Shown: in pieces, positions 1-11,425 of the stretch
Layout: each line of letters begins with the position of its first letter
Position numbering within the stretch: the stretch's first letter is position 1
From: Phragmites australis
Lineage: Eukaryota > Streptophyta > Magnoliopsida > Poales > Poaceae
Assembly: GCF_958298935.1 (NCBI RefSeq)
Contig: NC_084937.1
Span: 25,119,568 to 25,183,567 of the forward strand
Length of the DNA: 64,000 nucleotides
Direction of reading: 5' to 3'
Program-made: the position numbers and the translations under genes
Notes under the pieces: generated by a model
Told to the model about the DNA's origin: nothing
The model's input: only the letters and a program-made list of their open reading frames with translations
Databases searched by the model: none

Positions 1-2
1 TC

Positions 3-2581
3 CCTGACAAGGCGTCCAACACGCTCTCCATCATCGACAGCGGCATCGGCATGACCAAGTCCGACCTCGTCAACAACCTCGGGACCATCGCGCGGTCCGG
101 GACCAAGGAATTCATGGAGGCCCTCGCTGCCGGCGCCGACGTGTCCATGATTGGGCAATTCGGTGTCGGGTTCTACTCCGCCTACCTTGTCGCTGAGAGG
201 GTCGTTGTGACCACCAAGCACAACGATGACGAGCAGTATGTGTGGGAGTCCCAGGCCGGTGGGTCGTTCACCGTTACTCGTGACACGTCCGGGGAGCAGC
301 TTGGCAGGGGTACTAAGATGACGCTCTACCTCAAGGACGACCAGGTATGCATATTCAGTCCAAGCTTGTTATTACGTGATCTGTTTCGCAGTGTGTTTTA
401 GTCATGTGATCTCGAGATGTCTATGTTCTGCAACTGTGATCGAGTACATGACTTTTGTGCCATAGCTTGATTCATATAGATTCAGCACTCATAAATTGAT
501 CAACAATTATACTCGATTTAATCCACTTCAATTTGTCACGCTCGGATGGATCAGTCTTATGATAAGAGTGTTTGATGGTTGTTGTTTGTCTGGATGCTAC
601 TAAGCTCACTTGGTCTACCTGATTTAACTTTTTTGCTTGATCCTAGAAACTCTTATTTACTAAAAATAAGTTGTGTTACTGCCTTCTGTAGTTACAGTAA
701 TCCATGCACCGTGCTGAATTAGACATGTTACATGTTACCATACAGAGAACCACAGATTTTTTGAGCTGAGCGAATAGTTTCTTTCGTTTTGGTTTTGATA
801 TATGCATTTATTCCATCTGTTCATACTGTTGCCCAAATAGTCAAACATGCATGTAGTGTATGCTACTTATTTTTAGATTCCACAATGAATTATATGCTTG
901 CATTCTCCTGCCAATTGCCATCATAGAATTAGTAATGCTTTGTTTGGTGATCTAAGGAATTGTAATTTGCGTTCATATAAGCCCTGCTGTTGTTGCTTTA
1001 GCTGATCCTTGAACTGTTGACTTGCAGCTGGAATACCTCGAGGAGCGTCGCCTCAAGGATCTGGTCAAGAAGCACTCTGAGTTCATCAGTTACCCTATCT
1101 CCCTGTGGACTGAGAAGACAACCGAGAAGGAAATTTCTGATGATGAAGATGAGGAAGAGAAAAAGGATACTGAGGAGGGCAAGGTTGAGGATGTTGACGA
1201 GGAGAAGGAAGAGAAGGAAAAGAAGAAGAAGAAGATAAAGGAAGTTTCTCACGAGTGGTCCTTGCTCAACAAGCAGAAGCCCATCTGGATGAGGAAGCCA
1301 GAAGAGATTACAAAGGAAGAGTATGCTGCCTTCTACAAGAGCTTGACAAATGACTGGGAGGAACATCTGGCTGTCAAGCACTTCTCTGTGGAGGGTCAGC
1401 TGGAGTTCAAGGCCGTCCTCTTTGTTCCCAAGAGGGCCCCCTTTGACCTCTTTGACACCAGGAAGAAGGCTAACAACATCAAGCTCTATGTGCGCCGCGT
1501 GTTCATCATGGACAACTGCGAGGAGCTGATCCCCGAGTGGCTGAGCTTCGTGAAGGGCATTGTTGACTCAGAGGACCTTCCCCTCAACATCTCCCGTGAG
1601 ACGCTCCAGCAGAACAAGATCCTGAAGGTTATCCGCAAGAACCTTGTCAAGAAATGTGTTGAGCTCTTCTTTGAGATTGCCGAGAACAAGGAGGACTACA
1701 ACAAGTTCTACGAGGCCTTCTCCAAGAACCTGAAGCTTGGCATCCACGAGGACTCCCAGAACAGGAACAAGCTGGCTGAGCTCCTGAGGTACCACTCGAC
1801 CAAGAGTGGTGATGAGTTGACGAGCCTCAAGGACTATGTGACCAGGATGAAGGAGGGGCAGAACGACATCTACTACATCACTGGTGAGAGCAAGAAGGCC
1901 GTTGAGAACTCCCCCTTCCTTGAGAAGCTGAAGAAAAGGGGCTATGAGGTTCTCTACATGGTTGATGCCATTGATGAGTATGCTGTTGGTCAGCTCAAGG
2001 ATTTTGAGGGCAAGAAGCTTGTCTCTGCCACCAAGGAAGGTCTGAAGCTTGATGAGAGCGAGGATGAGAAGAAGAAGCAGGAGGAGCTGAAGGAGAAGTT
2101 CGAGGGTCTGTGCAAGGTCATCAAGGAGGTGCTTGGCGACAAGGTTGAGAAGGTGGTGGTCTCTGACCGTGTTGTGGACTCCCCGTGCTGCCTCGTCACC
2201 GGCGAGTACGGCTGGACCGCCAACATGGAGAGGATCATGAAGGCGCAGGCCCTGAGGGACTCGAGCATGGCCGGCTACATGTCGAGCAAGAAGACGATGG
2301 AGATCAACCCGGAGAACGCCATCATGGACGAGCTCCGCAAGCGCGCTGAGGCCGACAAGAACGACAAGTCCGTCAAGGACCTCGTGATGCTGCTCTTCGA
2401 GACCGCCCTCCTCACCTCCGGCTTCAGCCTCGACGACCCCAACACCTTCGGCACCAGGATCCACCGCATGCTTAAGCTTGGCCTGAGCATCGACGAGGAT
2501 GAGCCTGCTGCTGAGGCCGACGCAGACATGCCGCCGCTGGAGGACGACGCCGGCGAGAGCAAGATGGAGGAGGTTGACTAA
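3..2581 (+). CDS. HSP90: Cytosolic HSP90 (HSP81/HSP90-type chaperone), 5' end outside the window
   Basis: ATP-dependent cytosolic/nuclear chaperone that folds client kinases and receptors with TPR co-chaperones. Two exons are visible: 3-344 and 1028-2581, joined in phase 0 (KDDQ|LEYLEE) across a 683-bp GT-AG intron. The first exon enters at PDKASNTLS, so about 70 N-terminal residues lie upstream of the window; the visible part is 631 residues. The ATP-binding (GHKL) domain shows DSGIGM and GQFGVGFYS. An Asp/Glu/Lys-rich charged linker lies at about 1135-1235. The middle domain follows, with NISRETLQQ. The protein ends in MEEVD, the TPR-docking tail that marks the cytosolic class and excludes ER (KDEL) and organellar paralogs. 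No frame lesions are seen. The large reverse-strand ORF inside exon 2 is a codon-bias shadow. Confidence 0.97.
345..1027 (+). other. HSP90 intron
   Basis: AT-rich intron bounded by GT (CCAG|GTATGC) and AG (CTTGCAG|CTGG), phase 0. No transposon or ncRNA recognised inside. Confidence 0.95.
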
Positions 2582-4837
2582 GTTTTTGATGCATCCAGTT
2601 TACCTGTCGGTAGCATATCTGACTACTGTTCGATGTTTTTGGATCGTTATTGGTTTTCGTCTTGTTCAGCTAGCCGGGCAATGAGTGTGGTTAAGCTGTT
2701 ACGTTACCTTGTTGAACAGTTTGTCGTTATTATTTGTAATGGTAGATGTTTCTATGTTCTGTTTTATCTTTGTGCCTCCCAAATCTGTTACTTTTTAATC
2801 AGTTTTATCAGTTTGACGTAGTTATTCTTTTCCATGTCTATCGATCTTCGTATTTAATCGTATAAGCGTTTGTTCTACTATAGGCAGTGGATCTAAACGC
2901 CTGTGAAAACTTAAAAACAAATCATCAACGATAATTGGGTTGTTTGGATCTCACGGTTTAAGAGAACCAGATATCTTAAAACCGATTTTTAGCCTAACAA
3001 CCTCTAAATCCTTGTTCGGATAGTCCAAGATCTAAAACTGTATATCTAAAACTGAGTTCTCCGTACAACCAGAAAAGGTCTGTTTTGTGAAAATCGACTA
3101 TCCATGGGTTTTAACAGAGGGCGTTCTCACAGTTTATGATCGCGATGTGCAACAAAGCGCTATTTTCTCGCTGCTGCGCGCACGTCTTTTCTTTCACAAT
3201 CCATGATCTCACTCACCATCGACGGACGACGATAACGGCGACTAGCTGGCGGCGCCGGCGCCGCCTGCCGTCGCTCCCTGCCCCATCGAAGTTTACGTTC
3301 ATCTTCTCGGCCGCATCCTTCCGTCGCCCTCTGCATGCGCATCCACCCGTCGCCCGCTGCTGATTCGCGTCTGCTGGCGGTGTGGTGGGCATGGAGAGAA
3401 GGGAGCTGTGCTGCGGCCTGCGGCCTGTGCCCATTGCAGTGAGGGGTGAGACATGAGAAAGAAAAATTTGTCGAAGATAAAAAATTGTAAAAATTATCGC
3501 CCTGATAGGGAATTCTTGCTATCAGCAAGCTTTTCTCGCTGATCTTCCTGCCTGCCTGCCACTCAAATACTCAGTGTCATTATGTGCAAAGAACAAAGCA
3601 GAATAGAGCTTAAGCTTACTGTCCAAAGCTGAGTTTAGCTTATTATATCCATATCCTAATACTGTTTGTGATTACTAATGCGATCAATCAAGTAGCGAAC
3701 CCGCGGCGCTGAGGAGGCTCCCGCTGAGGAAACCTATAGAATCTACATGAAAATTTTAAGTTCGTCTATATGCTAAAAATAGAATCTGTGCTCCTGACCA
3801 CGTGGACCAGTAATACAATTCAATAATACATGTATTCCAAGAGCTATTCCTTGTTGGCGTGCCTTGTATTTGGACAAAAGTAAGGATAATATTTGGACAA
3901 AAGTAAGGATAAAATATTGACAAGCTGATTTAAAGTAAGATAAGTTCGCTACACGCAGACAAATTGCAAAATTCAACATTTAACAGAAAATTTTGTGCAT
4001 AAGCAATGGAATTATATCATATAACATACCTATAAAATATATCTCAACCATAGCAAGTGTTTCGCTCCCATACAGTTTACAGTTATGCAAAGGCAAACCT
4101 TCAAAAAAGAAGTTGTGCAAAGGCAAAGGAAGGGAGGAATAAACAAGAACTATGTTAAGTGCAGTGAACATGATTCATTCACTAAAATCTCGGAGGACTC
4201 CACTTGTCAAGATTTAATTGTCATGTAAAGGCAAGATACAGGAAGAAGTACACAACAAAGATGCTAGAACAGTGAAGAAACCTATATATTGGATGTTCTG
4301 TTTCTAGGTATCTTCCTTTATGCAGTACATAGAAGAAGAGGAAATCCTATGGGCTCGCTACTTCACTTGGACTTCCAACACAATTACAATGTGCTGAACA
4401 CAGGTAACGACAAAATTTCATCATTGCATACTACAATCCACATTTTTCTTGTCACGATTCCAAATAGTTCTTCGTATACTCCGCTAGTACCTATGTGAAG
4501 TTCCAAATCCAAAGCAATGACGGTATGACACCAATAACAGCTCCAAAACTATCTATGAATTTCACTTTAAAAAATTGATAACCTTGTCGAAGCTAATCCA
4601 AACTAAGTGACCTCTGTCTCCTTTGTACATTCTTTGCTCTAGTCACCATGGTTTGTCCTAGTTTGACACAACCAAGGTTTGTCATAACCAAGCCTACGCT
4701 AAGCAAATTACTTCTTTTCCAACGCACAAGGTACTAGGCATGCACACATGACATATCTATAAATGCATTTATCAGAACACTACAATGAACTGCTCAAGCC
4801 ATACTAATCCATCCAGCATTCATAAGAGAGGGAAAAG
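2582..4837. other. HSP90 3' flank and intergenic DNA
   Basis: The first ~280 bp are the likely HSP90 3' UTR (T-rich). After this there is no convincing gene. The GC-rich patch at 3210-3430 gives ORFs on both strands but without codon structure. A short exon-like stretch follows TTTCTAG at about 4311 and ends in a GTAACG site near 4403. I could not connect it to a protein. Confidence 0.5.
3867..3912. repeat. 23-bp tandem repeat, two copies
   Basis: Two adjacent near-identical copies of a unit containing TTTGGACAAAAGTAAGGAT. Non-coding, between HSP90 and the ORF at 4838. Confidence 0.85.
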
Positions 4838-5317
4838 ATGGGCTCACAGGGCTGTGGTTTTTACCATGTCAAAGCAATTCTGAGCAGAATGAAGCCCGGA
4901 TGCCTTGAAGGGAACCAGAAACGCTGTGAGACCAATGCAACCAGGGGCAGAGCAGAAGAAAGACAAGACACTCTTCAAGACATTCTGTATTCTCCGCTGA
5001 GCATCGAAGCCGAGGCAATTGGAGCGCCATCTCCCTGGAGGCATTCTCCGAAGGTCTGCCCACTTAACCTGGACTGCTCTTATGAGAGCAACTCTCTAAA
5101 TGTCAGGGATAGCTTCTCCATCGATAGAATGTCCATGAGAAGCCAAAGTAGCATAGCCAGGAGGGTTAGCTTCAGATTACCTGACGAATCTGACATATTC
5201 ATCATTCCCGCGCGCAAAGATCCTGATGAGTACTCCACTGACGACGAATCAGCGGAGGATGCAAGTGAAGAAGAAACTGATGCTAAGAAACCTCGTTACA
5301 TTATAACCAGATACTAG
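4838..5317 (+). CDS. Hypothetical 159-aa protein
   Basis: I do not recognise this protein. The single-exon ORF starts at the first ATG after an in-frame TAA 14 bp upstream and ends in TAG. The N-terminal half is basic and Cys-containing. The second half is Ser/Arg-rich (residues ~90-115, RMSMRSQSSIARR). It is followed by a short hydrophobic stretch (SFRLPDESDIFIIP) and then a strongly acidic tail (DPDEYSTDDESAEDASEEE) before a basic ITRY terminus. The switch from basic to acidic composition and the absence of low-complexity nucleotide repeats make a real protein plausible. It could also be the last exon of a longer gene. It lies between HSP90 and the convergent tRNase Z pseudogene. Confidence 0.45.
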   Translation: MGSQGCGFYHVKAILSRMKPGCLEGNQKRCETNATRGRAEERQDTLQDILYSPLSIEAEAIGAPSPWRHSPKVCPLNLDCSYESNSLNVRDSFSIDRMSMRSQSSIARRVSFRLPDESDIFIIPARKDPDEYSTDDESAEDASEEETDAKKPRYIITRY

Positions 5318-6099
5318 TAGGCTTGCTCTGCTGTGAAACATCAATATTAGCAAACTAGAAGAAAAGAGGATCGCAGAGAACAAACTAGTCACTGCTGGTT
5401 ACTTTATCAGGGAATATACTATATGACACTTTTTGACTTATCATATTCCATGAAGGAATGAAGAGTATATGTACTTTTATGTATTTCACCTTCCAGTTCT
5501 CCGAGGTATTGTAATAGACAAATTTCCACCTTGTTCTGAAAACTGGAGAATATATAAGAAAGGTTCTGTATTTACAGAATCTCCACCTAGGTGTGCAATA
5601 TAAAAATACTTTCCCATCAACATATTCAATAAGCTGTACAAAGTATATTTTCTGAGAGAAAAAGATAAGAGAATTGCAAGCGAACACACACCACAGACAA
5701 AACTATATCTTTTTTGACAAAATGACCAGTTCCTAATGCTAACATAAATTCAGTAAATTAGGGGAAGATCGAGAAACACCAGTTATTCTATTTATATACA
5801 CTTATCTATATTCAGATTTGAAACCTTCTGTCAGAGCAACAACCTTTGAATGTAACTTAGGTTGCAGCCTAGAAACAGCCTGTCGAATATCCTACAAAAT
5901 GATCATTTGGGTCATATTAGTTAGTCGCTGACAATGATTTGAGACAATGATTTGATAGGTAATTGGCTACACACCTCAAGATTATATCGATCTGAGAAAT
6001 GAGTGAGTATGATCGCTTTGTTTCTAAACCACTGGGAATGCTCCATTATCTACGTATAGCATAATGGGTGCAGGTTAGTGATAGAACCAGCAATTATGA

Positions 6100-6367
6100 C
6101 CCTGTTTGGCACAGCTGAAACTTATGAGTTTTTGTTGAAAGCTTCTTATGGCTTATGCCAAAAGCTGTTGGTTTTGGCGAGAAATTTTTAAGTTCTCAAC
6201 ACACCAGCTTATCAAAAAAGACACTCTCAGCCAACTTATCAGTTTTTAGTTCATTTCATCATAAACTAGCTTTTTAGCTTTTCAAAAGCCAGTAATAAAC
6301 CAACCTGTTTGTTCCAACTTATAGCTTCTGAGAAGCAAAAGCCAGCAATAAGCTATGCCAAACAGGG
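6100..6367. mobile_element. MITE with 17-bp terminal inverted repeats, in intron 6 of the tRNase Z gene
   Basis: Left end CCCTGTTTGGCACAGCT (6100-6116) is the inverse of the right end AGCTATGCCAAACAGGG (6351-6367), with one mismatch. 268 bp, no coding capacity. Ends of this type are common in grass MITEs. I could not find a clean target duplication, so the superfamily is left open. Confidence 0.75.
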
Positions 6368-6604
6368 CCTATGTCCTCTAATAATCAAAATTGTCACGGG
6401 GCTCATTAGCATGTGTAGGGCGTGTCAGAATGGGAATTGTTACCTCAGACAGATGCATGTGGCCATGCTCCCTAGCATGCTCAACATCAATATGGTCATC
6501 TAGAAAGGTTGCCTGCAAATGTCAAATTATGTTGGTACTAAATGATAGTAAAAGTGGAGGAAGTTCAGATTGCTTTATTCGTGTTTCAGATTTGAAGTAT
6601 TATC

Positions 6605-9335
6605 TGATGAACAAACTAGCAAAGATCTTTTTCTTGTTTACTGCCTAGCGTTGGCTTCACTCATGCGGTCTATAGCTAGGATTCGTTCCAGGATTGGTTG
6701 GCTTAAGGATGGAGATGCAAACACAGCTCTATTTCATCTCCACGCTCGTCATAGAAAGAGGAAAAACTTCATATCCAAACTGGTTTCAGATGATCAAGTC
6801 CTCACCAGCCATGAGGACAAAGCTAAGGTGATTCTGGATTTCTATAGCAATTTGCTCGGTGCTAGTGGGGACCGGACCAACACTATTAATCTTGATCTGT
6901 TGGGCATCGAATCCCATGATCTAGCTGATCTTGAGGCCCCCATTTCTGAAGAGGAGGTTTGGAATACAATCAAACAAACTCCTTCTGATAAGGCGCCAGG
7001 GCCGGATGGATTTACAGGGAGATTTTATAAATCTTGTTGGACGATTATCAAGGGTGATATCATGGCTGCCTTTTCGGATATTTGGAGTAGGAAATTCAGG
7101 AATTTTTGGTTGCTCAATAAAGGATATATTACTCTTCTGCCAAAAAGAGATGAGGTATGTCATGTTAATGATTTCCGACCTATAAGTCTTGTGCACAGTT
7201 TCTCAAAACTCGTTTCCAAGCTTTTGGCCAATCGGTTGGCTGGTCGGCTACAGCATTTAGTCACCCCCAATCAGAGTGCTTTTATCAAGGGTCGGTTCAT
7301 ACAGGATAATTTCATGTTTGTGCAACAAACCGCAAGATTTTTGCATCAGCAAAAACAGCCCCGAATTCTTCTCAAATTGGATATCTCAAAGGCTTTTGAT
7401 TCGGTTTCTTGGCCTTTTCTCATTGAGGTATTAAAAAAAATTGGGATTTGGACCAATTTGGTGTGATATGATTAGTGGACTGTTGGCTTCCTCCTCAACT
7501 CAGATTTTGTTGAATGGAATCCCCGGTGAGGTTATCATGCACCGGCGAGGTTTGCGGCAAGGCGATCCCTTGTCTCCTATGCTCTTTATTTTGGTTATGG
7601 ATATTCTCAGTCACATGGTGTCTCGCGCTTCTGAAGAAGGTTTGCTGCAACCTTTATCAACTAGGACAATCAAACATCGGATCTCTTTATATGCGGATGA
7701 TGTGGTCCTTTTCCTTCGGCCGATTCGGAATGATATTGGACTTATGCTTGACATCCTAAACCTGTTTGGAGAAGCCTCAGGACTGAAAACTAATGTACAG
7801 AAGAGCTGCGTTTTCCCTATTCAATGCACTGAGATGGATGTTGCAATAATTCAGGAACATCTACCGTGTGAGCTGCAACAATTCCCTTGCAGATACCTCG
7901 GGTTACCTCTCTCCTTGAGGAAATTGTCAAAAACTCAGTTGCAACCTTGTATTGACCGAATTGCTAATCAAGTGCCTGGGTGGAAGGCTGATCTTATGAC
8001 CAGGGCTGGTCGGGTTATTCAGGTGCAGCATGTTCTAACAGCCATGCTTGTTTACCTAACCATGGCCATTGAGCTCCCAGTTTGGGCTATAAAAGCAATT
8101 GATAAGATTCGGCGGGGTTTTCTCTGGAAAGGAAAAAAAGATGTCAGAGGAGGTCACTGTCTCATTGCTTGGGACAAAGTGCAGCGGCCTCGTGAGCTTG
8201 GCGGTTTGGGTATTTCTAATCTCCAAAGGCTTGGTTGGGCCCTTAAGATGAGGTGGTTATGGCTGCAGAAAACAGAACCTGATAGGCCTTGGTCCTTTTT
8301 TCCGATCCAAGTGCATGAGTGTGTTCATGCTTTCTTTTCCATGGCGATCGAAACTGAGATCGGAGATGGGGCACAGACTTTGTTTTGGAGAGACAGGTGG
8401 TTGCTGGGACAACGAATTGCTGATCTCGCACCTCACTTATTTGCTCTAATTTCCAAAAGGAGAGCCAATAAACGCACAGTCCGTGAGGCTTTAACAAATA
8501 ATTGTTGGATTCTTGATATCCAAGGTGCTATGACTGTGGGTGTGCTAGCCGAGTTTCTTGTTCTTTGGGATCGGCTGGCTGAGGTTATTTTGCAGCCAGG
8601 GGAACAAGACGTTCATCGCTGGCGTTTTTCTCCATCAGGACAGTTTTCGGTCAAATCGACTTATGCAAGTTTTTTCCAAGGTTCTATCCTTTTTCAGTCT
8701 TGGGAGTGCATTTGGAAATCTTGGGCTCCAGGCAAATGTCGTTTTTTCATTTGGTTAGTGATTCATAAAAGGTGTTGGACTGCGGACCGGCTTGCTCGAC
8801 GAAATTTGCCTCACCCAGATCGTTGCCCTCTTTGTGACCAAGAGGCTGAAACAATTGATCATCTGCTCACCACTTGTGTTTTTGCGAGGCAATTTTGGTT
8901 TAGTGTCCTGAGGAGATATGACCTTCATGCTCTGTCACCTTCACTTGATGATAAAACCTTTGAAGACTGGTGGTGCAAGGCTAGGGCTGCGGTTTTCGGG
9001 CAGGTGCAAAAGGGCTTTAATTCTCTGGTCATTATGGGTGCCTGGACCATTTGGAAGTATCGGAATAGATGTGTTTTTGATGGAATTGCACCTAGCATGG
9101 CTGCAGCTCTGCAGCTAGCCGAGGAAGAGGCTAAGCTCTGGGAGACAGCTGGGGCTCGAGGGCTTTCCCTCCTTGGCTGCCTAGCCCCTAGTGATTAGGG
9201 AGTTGTGTGGTCGTGTTATTGTTTTCTCAGGCACGGCTGTAATTTAAGAGCCGTGGGTGTGAGTGTGTATGGGTTCTCTACCTTTTCTTCTTCTTTAATA
9301 TAATGATACGCAATTCTCCTGCGTATTCGAGAGTA
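6605..9335 (+). mobile_element. 5'-truncated LINE (non-LTR retrotransposon), antisense in intron 5 of the tRNase Z gene
   Basis: The element runs opposite to the host gene. It contains most of an ORF2 reverse transcriptase, then a 3' UTR ending near TAATATAATGATACGC and CTGCGTATTCGAG, an end typical of grass LINEs. No endonuclease domain is present, so the 5' end is truncated; the exact left border is uncertain (about 6600-6655). No long poly(A) remains. A weak candidate target duplication is AACAAACT at about 6610 and 9338, not convincing alone. Confidence 0.85.
6660..9198 (+). pseudogene. LINE ORF2 reverse transcriptase, frameshifted
   Basis: Family role: copies LINE RNA into DNA at the nicked target. 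Two frames make up one protein. The first (to about 7440) has SRIGWLKDGDANTALFH, then the RT start (DKAPGPDGFTGRFYK), FRPISL, and SAFIKGRFIQDN. The second (about 7441-9198) continues FGPIWCDMIS, has RRGLRQGDPLSPMLF, the catalytic YADD at 7690-7701, and a C-terminal zinc-binding region of zf-RVT type (CPLCDQEAETIDHLLTTC). The frame breaks at an A8 run (7433-7440) where the reading frame needs A7. The endonuclease half is missing, so the copy is dead as an autonomous element. Confidence 0.9.
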
Positions 9336-9460
9336 TGTAACAAACTGTTGGTTTTATAGAAGTAATGGCGCCATATGACAAAAATGACTTTCTAACATCT
9401 ACTCCCAAGTTATATTTGAGGAACACCATTCCATGTCGTTTAGTTGACAACAGAGATTAA

Positions 9461-9793
9461 GGCGCCGTTTGGATGCGAGAAACTTTTCAGATTCTTGCTA
9501 GAATCAGTGGAATCCCTACCAAACGGTGCTTTTGGCAAGTGATTCAAATCCGAAACGGGAAAAACATTTCTCTTTTTTTACACTGCAAGGGAGAAACATG
9601 CAAAAGGTGGTTTCTCCCGTTTCTAAATCACTTCATTCTCATTTACAGCTGTCATCCTGTCTCAAGAATCAAAATCCATCCAACTAGCCAAACGATTGCA
9701 CAAAGTGATTCTGATTCACCAGAGAAACGTTTTCAGGGACAAATTGGAACCGAAACATTTCTAGGAGAATCCGGAACTCTACCAAACAGGCCC
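9461..9793. mobile_element. Tourist-like (PIF/Harbinger-type) MITE, 333 bp, in intron 5 of the tRNase Z gene
   Basis: Left end GGCGCCGTTTGGATGCG, right end CCAAACAGGCCC, flanked by TAA on both sides (9458-9460 and 9794-9796), the 3-bp duplication expected for this group. The interior has no transposase. A related left end starts near 63711. Confidence 0.7.
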
Positions 9794-11057
9794 TAAATCC
9801 CCAAAGGACTGTTTCAAAAGGGAGGACCAGGATCCAATTCTTTGAGATATCCCTCTCTTCCAAACATGCCCTAAAGTGGTCAATTACCGAGCATTTTGCG
9901 TGTTTTTGTCTTGATTTTTATTTCTTCAGATAATATATACACATCAGGAACAATCATTTTTACAGGTTTTGGAGCAAGAACAACAAGAAGAAAACATCCT
10001 AGCCACAGGAACACTGAAGGTGTGTAAAGCCAATACCTCAGTTATGAGAACTTTGGCTCTCAAGGCATCTGAATTTCGTGGGTCAAGAATAAAATCAGAC
10101 TTCGTATCTCTGGTGAAGGCAACTTCAGGGTACAGTATGGTATCTGTAATCTAATATTACATCATGCAGTGAATAATACGTAAGAGATATTCCAAATCAA
10201 GAGTAGGCCAATTCAAAAGTACTCACCTCAGCGCCTGATTGCTTCAACTTCATTATTTGACTACCCTTCAAGTGAGCATACTGCCTTTGCAACTTTCTTC
10301 GAATGGAGTAGATGACATAACCCTTTACGCCATTCAAGGTTACAAAGGGTAAAAGATGGACAATGTCAATAAGAATTAGATTATGTTCAAATAACTAAAT
10401 ATATCTATCTGCTAACTCTAATAGTTCAATTGACTTGAGGAGCAGTACCTGGCTGGGTATAGCATGGTAAGTTTGAAATGGTCTGGCAACAAGGTCATTA
10501 CATATTTCATATGTCTCCCCTGAAAGAAGTTGTTGCATCATAAGAAACAAACAACTGAGAAAACATACAAGACAAAGGTGAAACGATTTCCATACCCAAA
10601 TCAAGTGCAACTAATTCAACCTTCAGCTCAATTTGACTCATTCTACGATAGACCTGAAGCAGCTCCTCAACATCATCCCTGATGCAGGGTGATACAAATA
10701 CAGTTGGGGGCTTCAAGTTGTAGAGGCCACGAGTTGCTATGTACATTGGAAGACCACCCTGAACAATTATCAAAGCAGAATTCGATGGATTAAGCGTTAA
10801 TGATAGTTTCATAGTTCAAGTGGATGTGGATGCGCATTTTCTCCCTACAAGTACTGCAACATTATTCTGGTATAGGCTATTTGTAACAGACCTGTAAGAG
10901 CTTCACTTAGTAACGGCCCTTCTAAGTTTATCTCGACATGCATAAGCAAACCGAGTAAAAGCGAAATTAAAGCCTAGGCAAATCAGAGCAGGGGCCGGGG
11001 CGCTCACGATGTGGTCGAGGTCGGCGTGGTGATGAAGAGGTAGTCCTGGGTCACGGC

Positions 11058-11110
11058 GAAGTGCGGCCCGCGGCCTAATTTCGCAAAAAAAAGAAGTGCG
11101 GCCCGCGGCC
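11058..11110. repeat. 18-bp direct repeat flanking a 17-bp A-tailed micro-insertion
   Basis: GAAGTGCGGCCCGCGGCC occurs at 11058-11075 and again at 11093-11110. The 17 bases between them are TAATTTCGC followed by eight A. Together they add 35 bp to exon 1 of the tRNase Z gene and introduce a stop. Long duplication plus a terminal A run resembles target-primed reverse transcription of a tiny fragment; filler DNA from break repair is the alternative. Confidence 0.85.
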
Positions 11111-11425
11111 GATGTCGAACGCGACGTTCAGTGACGGCACGGTGACGCAGGTCTCGTGCCCGCCCACCGAGACGCCCTCGATGGCGTACCCCTCCACCTC
11201 CACGCCCTTGCGCTGCACCTGGGCGCGCGCGCGCCGGTACTCCTCCTCGTCCGACAGCGCCCGGTCCAGCACCGACAGCAGCCCGCCCCCTCCGCGTCCG
11301 CCGCCGCTGACGGTGGAGGAGGCCACCGCCTTCCTCGCGACCAGCGTCTGGAAGCGGGAGGCTGGGGCGGAGGAGCGGGACAGTAGGCGGAGCGAGGGGA
11401 GGGAGAAGAGGGAGTTGGTCGCCAT

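Larger units (their letters stand above)
5802..11425 (-). pseudogene. TRZ2: tRNase Z (ribonuclease Z), chloroplast type, disabled copy
   Basis: Intact homologs remove 3' trailers from precursor tRNAs using a zinc-bound beta-lactamase fold. All eight exons can be read on the minus strand: 11008-11425, 10596-10758, 10449-10519, 10227-10322, 10037-10150, 6444-6512, 5975-6049, 5802-5891, all with GT-AG introns and matching phases. Exon 1 has a Ser/Arg/Ala-rich transit-like start (MATNSLFSLPSLRLLSRS), then the motif before the catalytic block (FDIGRGPHF). Later exons carry GGLPMYIATRGLY, TYHAIPSQ, GHMHLSE, LTHFSDRY and the end VALTEGFKSEYR. Lesions: a 35-bp duplication/insertion in exon 1 brings an in-frame TAG. 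A 1-bp loss breaks the His motif (expected FITHADLDHI, read as FITTPTSTT). FTGDT reads FTRDT. Exons 2-8 otherwise remain open, so the inactivation looks recent, or part of it is assembly error. The symbol is by family resemblance. Confidence 0.88.

Noticed and set aside
1568..2464. 298-residue reverse-strand ORF inside HSP90 exon 2
   Set aside because: It arises from the biased codons of the HSP90 sense strand, is rich in Leu/Val repeats, and has no domain or promoter.
2938..3070. Possible short MITE with GGTTGTTTGGA-like ends
   Set aside because: The end similarity is only about 9 of 11 and no target duplication is present.
3160..3528. 122-residue minus-strand ORF and overlapping plus ORF in a GC-rich patch
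   Set aside because: Arg/Ala/Pro-rich on both strands with no recognisable domain; a composition effect.
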